DNA from: Pseudoduganella guangdongensis
GTDB lineage: Bacteria; Pseudomonadota; Gammaproteobacteria; Burkholderiales; Burkholderiaceae_D
DNA length: 64,000 nucleotides
Assembly: GCF_009857475.1 (NCBI RefSeq)
Contig: NZ_WWCJ01000026.1
Span: 1-64,000 of the forward strand
Reading direction: 5' to 3'
Within the stretch, counting starts at the first letter, position 1. The number at the start of each line of letters is the position of its first letter. Below the pieces are notes generated by a model, which did no database searches, was not told the DNA's origin, and was given only the letters and a program-made list of their open reading frames with translations. The translations under genes and the position numbers were made by a program. This document shows, piece after piece, positions 1-7,037 of this stretch.

Positions 1-584
1 GCGCTGCTGGCGCCCGGCTGGCGTGCCGCGCCCAGCAGGCCGAGCAGCGAGCGCAGCGCGGCGCCGGCGGCGAAGCGGCCGCGCAGCAGCTTGCGCCACA
101 GGGCCGGGTCGCGCAGGCGCTGCCAGTAATAGTGTTTCAGGGTGCTGCGCGCCAGCCCGGCGGCGGTGCGGGCCCAGGGGTTGAGCAGCACCAGGCCGCG
201 CACGCGCGGGTCGCCCGGGCCGTAGAACAGGGCCGCGCTGGCGCCGTCGCACAGGCCCCACAGCACCACCTCCTGCAAGCCCGGTACGGCGGCCTGGAAG
301 GCGTCGATGGCGGCGCCGATATCGGCGCGCACATCCTCAAAGGTGCGCGCTGCGCCGCCGCTGTCGCCCAGGCCGCGGTAATCGAAGCGCAGCACCGGGA
401 TGCCGCGCGCCGCCAATGCGCGCGCCAGCAGGGTGAACTGGCGGTGGCTGCCGGCGCGGTACTGCGGCCCGCCGACAATCACCAGCACCCCGCGCCGGGC
501 CGGGCCCGCTTGCGCGCAGGGGCTGAGGATGCCGACCAGGGTCTCGCCCTGGCAGGGGAAGCTGAGGGCCAGGTCGTCAGGCAT
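1..584 (-). CDS. Exosortase A system-associated hydrolase 1 (alpha/beta fold), 3'-truncated by window edge
   Basis: Partial protein of 194 codons, open at the left edge. It starts with MPDDLALSFPCQGETLVG and has an alpha/beta-hydrolase core: a first strand VLVIVGGPQYR, the oxyanion-region sequence FDYRGLGDSGG (about 68-77) and an elbow WGLCDGAS (about 109-116). The usual GxSxG serine is a cysteine here (Cys112), so it may be a Cys hydrolase or thioesterase; this is inference. The start at 584 overlaps the stop of the upstream hydrolase 2 by 8 bp, showing translational coupling. It matches my recollection of the exosortase-A-associated hydrolase 1 family, whose substrate is unknown. The C-terminal third lies outside the window. 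Confidence 0.8.
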   Translation of the reverse strand, partial: MPDDLALSFPCQGETLVGILSPCAQAGPARRGVLVIVGGPQYRAGSHRQFTLLARALAARGIPVLRFDYRGLGDSGGAARTFEDVRADIGAAIDAFQAAVPGLQEVVLWGLCDGASAALFYGPGDPRVRGLVLLNPWARTAAGLARSTLKHYYWQRLRDPALWRKLLRGRFAAGAALRSLLGLLGAARQPGASS

Positions 585-1431
585 GGCACACCTCGTCCAG
601 CAGGGCGCCGGTGGCGGCCAGCAGCGCCGGCGCTTCGGCGATTTCCTGCGTGGCCCAGAATTGCGGGCCGGGCGCAGTGCGCGCCTGCACCGCCACGCCG
701 GCGTCCTGCCAGGCTTTCAGCACGCGCGCGGCAGCTGGCGGCAGCGCGCGGCCGGCCTCCGCCACCACCTCGCACCAGTGCACGGGGCAGGGTGGCGCCA
801 GGCGGCCGGCGTCCAGGCCGTCGAAGCCCAGGGCGAGGGCCGGCGCCAGGGTGTAGCCGGCGATTTCCAGGGCTTGCCCCTGGGCCAGGGCGGCGCGCAG
901 GGCGGCGGTGCCGCCGTCGGCGCCGCCGTCGCCCAGCATCTGGGCCGCCACTTTCAGGCGCAGGAACTGGGTCAGGTGGGCGCTGCCTTGCAATACCGGC
1001 TGCCACAGCAGCAGGGCCGAGGGCACCACCCCGGCGTCGGTGCCGGCGCGGCTGGCATGGTCGAGCGCGAGCAGGGCGCCCAGGCGCAAGCCCCACAGGC
1101 CGGGCGCCTGCGGCAGGGCCGGGCCCAGGGTGGCCTGCAGCCAGCGCAGGCCCGTGGCGACGTCGTCCCGCCAGCTGTCCCAGCTGGCGTCGCCAAAGTC
1201 GCCGGCGCTGTCGCCGCAGCCGTGCAGGTCCAGCTGCAGCACGGCATAGCCCTGGCGCGCCAGCGCGGCCGCCTGCAGCGCCGCCATGCGGCGCGCCTTG
1301 TTCATTTCTTCGCCCAGCGGCGGCAGGTACAGCCAGGCGCCACGGCAGGGCGCGGCCGGGGCGTGGTACAGCCCGAAGCGGGCCGCGCTGCCCTGGCCCA
1401 GGAACAAAGGCTGTACCGGCGCCGGCATCAT
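577..1431 (-). CDS. Exosortase A system-associated hydrolase 2 (alpha/beta fold)
   Basis: A 284-residue alpha/beta-hydrolase-like protein. Visible elements are LYLPPLGEEMNKARRM near 34-49, the strand-turn LQLDLHGCGDSAGDF (65-79) typical of serine hydrolases, and an elbow WGLRLGALLALDHA at about 113-126. The nucleophile position of GxSxG is occupied by Arg116, so classical Ser hydrolysis at this elbow looks impossible. The start codon shares ATGA with the stop of the acyl carrier protein upstream, and the end overlaps hydrolase 1, so three genes form one translationally coupled unit. By family knowledge it belongs to the exosortase-A-associated hydrolase 2 type. A role in acyl transfer from the adjacent ACP is inference. 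Confidence 0.8.
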   Translation of the reverse strand: MMPAPVQPLFLGQGSAARFGLYHAPAAPCRGAWLYLPPLGEEMNKARRMAALQAAALARQGYAVLQLDLHGCGDSAGDFGDASWDSWRDDVATGLRWLQATLGPALPQAPGLWGLRLGALLALDHASRAGTDAGVVPSALLLWQPVLQGSAHLTQFLRLKVAAQMLGDGGADGGTAALRAALAQGQALEIAGYTLAPALALGFDGLDAGRLAPPCPVHWCEVVAEAGRALPPAAARVLKAWQDAGVAVQARTAPGPQFWATQEIAEAPALLAATGALLDEVCHA

Positions 1432-1676
1432 GCGGTCAGCTTATGGCGCACGAAGGCGGTCAGGCTGCCCAGGGTGGCAAAGGTGGCGGCGTCGATCTCG
1501 TCGTCGTCGATGCTGAAGCCGAATTGCTCCTCCAGCGCGCCGATCAGCTGGACCACCGCCATCGAATCGAGTTCGGGCAGGCTGCCCAGCAGGGCCGAGT
1601 GCTCATCCAGGTTGCGGCCGGCGGGACCGAGGGCGAGGACATCGGTCAGGATGGTCTTGACTTCTTCCAAATACAT
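1428..1676 (-). CDS. Acyl carrier protein
   Basis: An 82-residue acidic helical protein starting MYLEEVKTIL. The phosphopantetheine site is the DSM motif in LPELDSMAVVQLI (Ser38), followed by EEQFGFSIDDDEID, the acidic recognition helix typical of ACPs. An in-frame start exists 13 codons upstream, but the ATG at 1676 is preceded by GGAG at suitable spacing and gives the normal ACP N-terminus. It overlaps hydrolase 2 by ATGA. Its neighbours (two hydrolases and, across the divergent region, an AMP-forming ligase and decarboxylase) suggest a dedicated carrier for an activated acyl or amino-acyl group rather than the housekeeping fatty-acid ACP. Confidence 0.9.
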   Translation of the reverse strand: MYLEEVKTILTDVLALGPAGRNLDEHSALLGSLPELDSMAVVQLIGALEEQFGFSIDDDEIDAATFATLGSLTAFVRHKLTA

Positions 1677-1748
1677 GCATAACTCCGTGGCAGCAATAAA
1701 AACGACATGGTACATGGTCCCGATTTAGACGGTCCAGTGCGCGCCCCT

Positions 1749-4073
1749 TCAGCCGGTCTGCGCGGCCAGGGCCGCCTCGTCCTGGCCGCGCTGGCGCAGG
1801 CGGGCGCGGGCGGCGAGGTACAGGCGCAGCAGCGGCGCCAGCAAATGCTGCTGGTTCAGCACCTCCACCGTGTAGACGGCGTCCTCCTGCTCCATCCACA
1901 GCCCCTTGTAGGGGTCGCCGCCCAGCAGGAAGTCGATGCGCTCGACCTGGTCGTGCTGGTAGACGTGCTCGATCAGGTGGGCCGTCAGCAAGCTGCCGGG
2001 CGACAGGCGGTCGGCGCTGCGGGCCTGGGCCAGCTTGAAAATATGCGCCACGCCGTGTTCCACCAGCCACAGCTGGCTGGCCACCACCTGGCCGTCCAAG
2101 TACAGCAGGCCCAGGCGCAAGTGGCCGTTGGCCGCGCTCCAGCGCATCAGCCAGTCGATGAAGGAACGCGACGGCTCCTGCCCCTTCCAGCTCTGGCCGT
2201 AGGTGGCCCAGTAATGCCCGACCTGCTCCGGGGTCGGGTTGGTCGCCACTTCGAAGCGGTGTTGCTCGCGCTGCAGGACCTTGCCTTTGCGCTTGAGGGT
2301 GTTCAGCAGCTGGGACGGGCGCTTGGCCCAGTAGCCGGCCAGGTCCGGCGCGTGGGCCGAATAGTTGGCCGAGTACGGCACGCGCACCACGCTGTGGCCG
2401 CCCGGCACCAGGCCGAGGCCGATATGCTCGGCCTGCTGCGCGCTGACCGGCGCCGCGCTCAGCTTGAGCCAGCCCTTGTCGAGCTGGTCGAGCGCGTGGC
2501 GCAGCAAGTCCCAGCCCTGGGCCGGGGTCAATTGGTCGCGCTCGCGGAACAGGTCGACCATGGGCGAATAGAAATTGCTCAGCAGCCGAACTTCCATGCT
2601 GCGCAGCAAGCCGGGCTGGCGCTCGATGGGGGCGGCCAGGCACGGCAGGCCGTCGCGCGACACCACCAGCCAGCTGAAGCGGCGGCCGGCGTTGTTCGGG
2701 TCGATTTCGCGCTCGAACTGCACCAGGGCCTGGTACCAGTCGAAAGTGCAGAACAGGGAGTCGGGCTGGTGCGCGCGCAGCCAGGCCGCCAGCTCCGGCG
2801 GCAGCGGCTGCTCCATCGGCCATTCGCGCACGCGCAGGCCGGAGTCGCGCCGCTTGCGGCCGAAGGGATTCAGGCGCCCCAGGCGCGCTGCCAGGCGCCA
2901 GGTCACGGCGTTGGCGCAGGCCGCCAGGAAGGGGCGCTGGTCGCCCGGACGCCAGAAGGTGAAGGTCGGGTGCTTGCCGCCGTAGGGACGCAGGGTGCGC
3001 TGGCGCACGGCCGCCTGCCAGTAGGCCAGCACGTCGCGCTCGCCGTCGAACCAGGTGGCGGGGCGCAGGGCGCCGGCCGTGGCCGGCCGGCCCAGGGCCA
3101 GCTGGAATTCCTGGTAGACCTGGTTGAAGCCGGCCGCCACGCACAGCTCGAGCCAGAAATCCGTACGCCCGACCGTGGGCTCGATGACCCAGAAGCTGCC
3201 GTCCGGCGCCTTCTTCAGTTCCAGCGAGACCGGGCCGGACATCTGCAGGCCGGCAAAAAACTGGCGCGTCAGGGCCAGCACTTGCGGCTCGTCGACCGAT
3301 TCGGCCACCGTGGTCTGGCCGCGCGCCGGCGGGTAGGAGGCGATCTTGCGCCCCACCATTTCCTGCACCACCGCGCCATGGTCCAGCACCAGGGCGCCGA
3401 AATACAGGCTCTCGTCGCCGCCGGCAATGTATTCCTGGGCCAGGATCGGCAAATCGCCCTGGAAGCGCTGCAGCACCGACAGCAGGTCCGGCAGCGACTG
3501 CGCCAGCGCCGTCTTGAAGGAGGACAGCGGGCGCGCCGGCTTTAAAATCACCGGATAGCGAAAGCCCGCCACCGCGACGGCGGCGCCGGCCACGTCCACC
3601 AGGGTGGCCGAGCGCGGGTACTGCAAGCCCTGGCTGCGCGCCGCCTGTTCCAGTTCGTTCTTGCGCTGCAGGCGCAGCACGTCGGCCGCGCAGTGGGCCC
3701 AGCTCAGGCGGTAATGCGGCAGCAGCTGGGCCACCCCTTCGCCCATCAGGCGCACATGGGTGTCATTGGTGGGGAACAGCACCACCTCGCGGTCGCGCGG
3801 CAGGCGCGCGCGCAGCGCCGCCAGGGTCGGCACCAGGTTGGCCATTTCCGCTTCGCTGCACAGGAACAGCTGGTGGATGGCATTGCTGCGCGCGCCCGGC
3901 ACGCGGCCATCTTTTTCCAGCGCGTACACGGCGACCCCGGCGTCGCGCAAGGCGCGCACCACGGACAAACCATGGCTGCACAGGCCGACGACCAGGGCAA
4001 TGGGCGGCTTGGCCGACTCGGGGGAACTAGCAGGATTTTTCACAACGCGGATTGATTTTACGCAGAAAACCAT
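1749..4073 (-). CDS. ATP-grasp ligase fused to GNAT/FemAB-type acyltransferase
   Basis: A 774-residue two-domain protein. Residues ~25-400 look like a carboxylate-amine ATP-grasp ligase: an N-terminal Rossmann-like part (ALVVGLCSHGLSVVRALRDAG), FPTNDTHVRLMGE, the ATP-binding Lys in RYPVILKPARPLSSF and the late acidic part SLELKKAPDGSFWVIEPTVGR. Residues ~440-760 resemble the FemAB/BioF2-like GNAT domain (KRPSQLLNTLKRKGK, GQVVASQLWLVEHG, FLLGGDPYKGLW). Such a protein could ligate an amino acid and then acylate or transfer it. The start is uncertain: the ATG at 4073 has no visible Shine-Dalgarno and sits inside a repeated AT-rich motif, so a start a few codons later is possible. The gene precedes the ACP on the same strand. 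Confidence 0.75.
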   Translation of the reverse strand: MVFCVKSIRVVKNPASSPESAKPPIALVVGLCSHGLSVVRALRDAGVAVYALEKDGRVPGARSNAIHQLFLCSEAEMANLVPTLAALRARLPRDREVVLFPTNDTHVRLMGEGVAQLLPHYRLSWAHCAADVLRLQRKNELEQAARSQGLQYPRSATLVDVAGAAVAVAGFRYPVILKPARPLSSFKTALAQSLPDLLSVLQRFQGDLPILAQEYIAGGDESLYFGALVLDHGAVVQEMVGRKIASYPPARGQTTVAESVDEPQVLALTRQFFAGLQMSGPVSLELKKAPDGSFWVIEPTVGRTDFWLELCVAAGFNQVYQEFQLALGRPATAGALRPATWFDGERDVLAYWQAAVRQRTLRPYGGKHPTFTFWRPGDQRPFLAACANAVTWRLAARLGRLNPFGRKRRDSGLRVREWPMEQPLPPELAAWLRAHQPDSLFCTFDWYQALVQFEREIDPNNAGRRFSWLVVSRDGLPCLAAPIERQPGLLRSMEVRLLSNFYSPMVDLFRERDQLTPAQGWDLLRHALDQLDKGWLKLSAAPVSAQQAEHIGLGLVPGGHSVVRVPYSANYSAHAPDLAGYWAKRPSQLLNTLKRKGKVLQREQHRFEVATNPTPEQVGHYWATYGQSWKGQEPSRSFIDWLMRWSAANGHLRLGLLYLDGQVVASQLWLVEHGVAHIFKLAQARSADRLSPGSLLTAHLIEHVYQHDQVERIDFLLGGDPYKGLWMEQEDAVYTVEVLNQQHLLAPLLRLYLAARARLRQRGQDEAALAAQTG

Positions 4074-4089
4074 ATAATAAATGCAATAC
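4072..4089. repeat. Direct repeat copy 1, AT-rich 18-mer
   Basis: ATATAATAAATGCAATAC; it matches the second copy at 4165-4182 in 16 of 18 positions. It overlaps the annotated start codon of the minus-strand ATP-grasp gene and contains TATAAT on the plus strand (4073-4078). Confidence 0.8.
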
Positions 4090-4198
4090 TATGACTTGTG
4101 CGCGGATTGTTGCGACAATCCCGCACGGCGAGCCCTCGGGCTCAGGCATTCTATCAGTTTTGCAATATAATTAATGCAATCCCTATTGACTAAGTAAC
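4074..4198. promoter_or_regulatory. Divergent promoter/operator region with inverted repeats
   Basis: A 125-bp intergenic region between divergently transcribed operons. It holds an inverted repeat with loop TGCG (GGATTGT 4104-4110 against ACAATCC 4115-4121, extendable by GTGCG/CGCAC with one bulged base to 4098-4126) and a second hairpin GAGCC-CTCG-GGCTC (about 4130-4143). A -10-like TATAAT lies at 4166-4171, 27 bases before the ligase start, without a convincing -35 hexamer, which would fit an activator-dependent promoter. The promoter call is inference; the repeats are seen directly. Confidence 0.55.
4165..4182. repeat. Direct repeat copy 2, AT-rich 18-mer
   Basis: ATATAATTAATGCAATCC, the second copy of the 18-mer at 4072-4089, 93 bp away (about nine helical turns). 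It contains the TATAAT that best fits a -10 box for the ligase operon. Confidence 0.8.
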
Positions 4199-5782
4199 AT
4201 GAGCGACCTGATCCAACAATTCATCTTTGCCTCGGCCCAGCGCACACCGCAGGCCGAAGCACTGGTCTACGGCGCGCAGCGCCTGGACTATGCCGCCCTG
4301 GCCGGCGCGGTGCAGGGCGCGGCCCACGGCTTGCTGGCGCGCGGCTTGCGGCGCAGCGAACGGGTCGCCGTCTACCTGGAAAAAAATATCGAGAACGTGG
4401 CCGCCATGTTCGGCGCGGCCCAGGCCGGCGGCGTGTTCGTGCCGGTCAACCCCCTGCTCAAGGCGGAGCAGGTGGGCTACATCCTGGCCGACTGCAATGT
4501 GCGGGTGCTGGTCACCTCGGCCGACCGCCTGCGCCTGCTGGCCGAGACCCTGGCCGCCTGCCCCGACCTGCACACGGTGATCGTCACCGGCCGCGCGCAA
4601 GACCTGCCGCGCCTGCCGAACCTGCACGTGCTGCCCTGGGCCGCCGCCATGCAGGACGCGCCGCCGGCCGCGCCGCACCGCTGCATCGACACCGATATGG
4701 CCGCCATCCTGTACACCTCGGGCAGCACCGGGCGCCCGAAAGGCGTGGTGCTGTCGCACCGCAATATGGTGGCCGGCGCCGTCAGCGTCTCGACCTACCT
4801 GGAGAACACCCCGGCCGACCGCCTGCTGGCCGTGCTGCCGCTGTCCTTCGACTACGGCCTGTCGCAGCTGACCACGGCCTTCCGCGTCGGCGCCACCGCC
4901 GTGCTGATCAACCACCTCTTCGCCAACGACGTGCTGAAAGCCGTGGTGGCGGAAAAGATCACCGGCCTGGCCGCCGTGCCGCCGCTGTGGATCCAGCTGG
5001 CGCCGCTGGCCTGGCCGGCCGACTGCACCCTGCGCTACCTGACCAATTCCGGCGGCGCCATGCAGCGCGCCACCTTGGACGCCCTGCGCGCGGCCCTGCC
5101 GCAGGCCCAGCCTTTCCTGATGTACGGCCTGACCGAAGCGTTCCGCTCGACCTACCTGCCGCCGTCCGAACTGGCGCGCCGCCCCGACTCGATGGGCAAG
5201 GCCATCCCGAATGCGGAAGTGATGGTGCTGCGCCCGGACGGCAGCGAATGCGCGCCCAATGAACCGGGCGAGCTGGTGCACCGCGGCGCCCTGGTCTCGC
5301 TCGGCTACTGGAACGACCCGGCCAAGACCGCCGAGCGCTTCAAGCCCTACGTCTCGCCGCAGTACGGCCTGCCGCTGGTGGAAATGGCGGTCTGGTCGGG
5401 CGATATCGTGCGCCGCGACGAGGAGGGTTTCCTCTACTTCATCAGCCGCAACGATGAAATGATCAAGACTTCCGGCTACCGGGTCAGCCCGACCGAGGTG
5501 GAGGAAGTGGTGTACGCGCGCGACAAGGTGGGCGAGGCCGCCGCGCTCGGCGTCCAGCACCCGGCGCTGGGCCAGGCCATCGTGCTGCTGGTGTATCCGC
5601 GCGACGGCGCGGCATTGACCGAGAGCGAACTGCTGGCGGCCATCAAGCCGCACCTGCCGGCCTATATGCTGCCGCAGAAAGTGCTGGTGTCGGCCACCCC
5701 GCTGCCGCGCAACCCGAACGGCAAGATCGACCGCAAGCTGCTGTCGACCCAGTATGCCCATGTGTTCGCGGAGGGCGCATGA
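4199..5782 (+). CDS. Acyl-CoA ligase (AMP-forming), exosortase A system-associated
   Basis: A 527-residue ANL-superfamily enzyme that would activate a carboxylate with ATP and load it on CoA or on a carrier protein. The P-loop LYTSGSTGRPKGVVLSH is at about 170-186, the acidic A5-like motif MYGLTEAFRST near 308-318, the ribose-binding GDIVRRDEEGF around 401 and the catalytic Lys in RNPNGKIDRKLL near 504-514. Length and order match AMP-forming ligases associated with XrtA loci. Spacing from the divergent ACP operon makes that ACP a plausible acceptor, which is inference. The stop overlaps the next start (ATGA), so ligase and decarboxylase are co-translated. Confidence 0.88.
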   Translation: MSDLIQQFIFASAQRTPQAEALVYGAQRLDYAALAGAVQGAAHGLLARGLRRSERVAVYLEKNIENVAAMFGAAQAGGVFVPVNPLLKAEQVGYILADCNVRVLVTSADRLRLLAETLAACPDLHTVIVTGRAQDLPRLPNLHVLPWAAAMQDAPPAAPHRCIDTDMAAILYTSGSTGRPKGVVLSHRNMVAGAVSVSTYLENTPADRLLAVLPLSFDYGLSQLTTAFRVGATAVLINHLFANDVLKAVVAEKITGLAAVPPLWIQLAPLAWPADCTLRYLTNSGGAMQRATLDALRAALPQAQPFLMYGLTEAFRSTYLPPSELARRPDSMGKAIPNAEVMVLRPDGSECAPNEPGELVHRGALVSLGYWNDPAKTAERFKPYVSPQYGLPLVEMAVWSGDIVRRDEEGFLYFISRNDEMIKTSGYRVSPTEVEEVVYARDKVGEAAALGVQHPALGQAIVLLVYPRDGAALTESELLAAIKPHLPAYMLPQKVLVSATPLPRNPNGKIDRKLLSTQYAHVFAEGA

Positions 5783-7023
5783 ACATGGACGCCCCGCGCC
5801 GCCCGCACCACGCGCCGCTCGTGCAGTTCGCGGTCGAGGATGACTGCCTGCTGATCGGCGGCATCCCGCTGCCGCGCCTGGCGCAGCGCGTGGGCCAGAC
5901 CCCGTTCTATGTCTATTCGCGCGCCGCCATGACGGCCCGCGTGGCCGAGCTGCGCGCCGCGCTGCCGGCCGAGGTGCACCTGCACTACGCCATGAAGGCC
6001 AACCCGATGCCGGCCGTGGTGCAGCATATGGCGACCCTGGTCGACGGCCTGGACGTGGCCTCCGGCGGCGAGCTGCGCGTGGCGCTCGACACCGTGATGG
6101 ACCCGGCCCTGATCAGCTTCGCCGGGCCCGGCAAGGGCGAGGCCGAGCTGTCCTGCGCGATTGCCGCCGGCATCGTGCTCAACCTGGAATCGGAGGGCGA
6201 GATGGAGCGCGCCGCCGTGCTCGGCCAGCGCCTGGGCATTGTGCCCAAGGTGAATGTGCGCGTGAACCCGGACTTCGAACTCAAATCGTCCGGCATGAAG
6301 ATGGGCGGCGGCCCCAAACAGTTCGGGGTCGACGCGGAAAAAGTGCCGGCCATGCTGGCGCGCATCGGCCAGCTGGGCCTGGATTTCCACGGCTTCCACA
6401 TCTTCTCCGGTTCGCAGAACCTGAAAGTGGCGGCGTTGCAGGAAGCCCATGAAAAGACCTTCGCCCTGGCGCTGCGCCTGGCCGAGGCGGCGCCGCGCGC
6501 GCCGCGCATCCTGAACATCGGCGGCGGCTTTGGCATCCCGTATTTCCCGGGCGAAGAGCGGCTCGACCTGGCGGCAGTGGGCGCCAACCTGGCGCGCATC
6601 CTGGATGAAGTGCGGCCGCGCCTGCAGGGCGCGCAAGTGGTGATCGAACTGGGGCGCTACCTGGTGGGCGAGGCCGGCGCCTATGTCTGCCGCGTGGTCG
6701 ACCGCAAGGAGTCGCGCGGCCAGGTGTTCCTGGTGACCGATGGCGGCCTGCACCACCACCTGTCGGCCTCCGGCAATTTCGGCCAGGTGATCCGCAAGAA
6801 TTATCCAGTGGTGATCGGCACCAAGGTGGCGGGCGGCCCGCGCGAGCTGGCCTCGGTGGTGGGGCCGCTGTGCACCCCGCTCGACCTGCTGGCCGACCAG
6901 ATGGAACTGGGCCAGGCGCAGGCAGGCGACCTGGTGGTGGTATTGCAATCAGGCGCCTATGGCGCCACGGCCAGCCCGGCGGCGTTCCTCAGCCACCCGG
7001 CGGCGCTCGAAGTGTTCGTGTAA
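5779..7023 (+). CDS. PLP-dependent decarboxylase, exosortase A system-associated (alanine-racemase-fold)
   Basis: A 414-residue fold-type III PLP enzyme of the ornithine/diaminopimelate decarboxylase family. The PLP Lys is in LHYAMKANPMP (Lys73). GGGFGIPYF is the glycine-rich phosphate-binding strand (around 249-257), and GPLCTPLD (Cys about 365) is the conserved active-site cysteine segment contributed across the dimer. The C-terminal GAYGATASPAAF is the usual closing motif. It is expected to decarboxylate an amino-acid substrate, possibly while carrier-bound. It overlaps the ligase upstream by ATGA and lies 14 bp before the asparagine-synthase-like gene. Substrate specificity cannot be read from the sequence. 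Confidence 0.88.
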   Translation: MNMDAPRRPHHAPLVQFAVEDDCLLIGGIPLPRLAQRVGQTPFYVYSRAAMTARVAELRAALPAEVHLHYAMKANPMPAVVQHMATLVDGLDVASGGELRVALDTVMDPALISFAGPGKGEAELSCAIAAGIVLNLESEGEMERAAVLGQRLGIVPKVNVRVNPDFELKSSGMKMGGGPKQFGVDAEKVPAMLARIGQLGLDFHGFHIFSGSQNLKVAALQEAHEKTFALALRLAEAAPRAPRILNIGGGFGIPYFPGEERLDLAAVGANLARILDEVRPRLQGAQVVIELGRYLVGEAGAYVCRVVDRKESRGQVFLVTDGGLHHHLSASGNFGQVIRKNYPVVIGTKVAGGPRELASVVGPLCTPLDLLADQMELGQAQAGDLVVVLQSGAYGATASPAAFLSHPAALEVFV

Positions 7024-7037
7024 GCAAAGGGAAGCGT

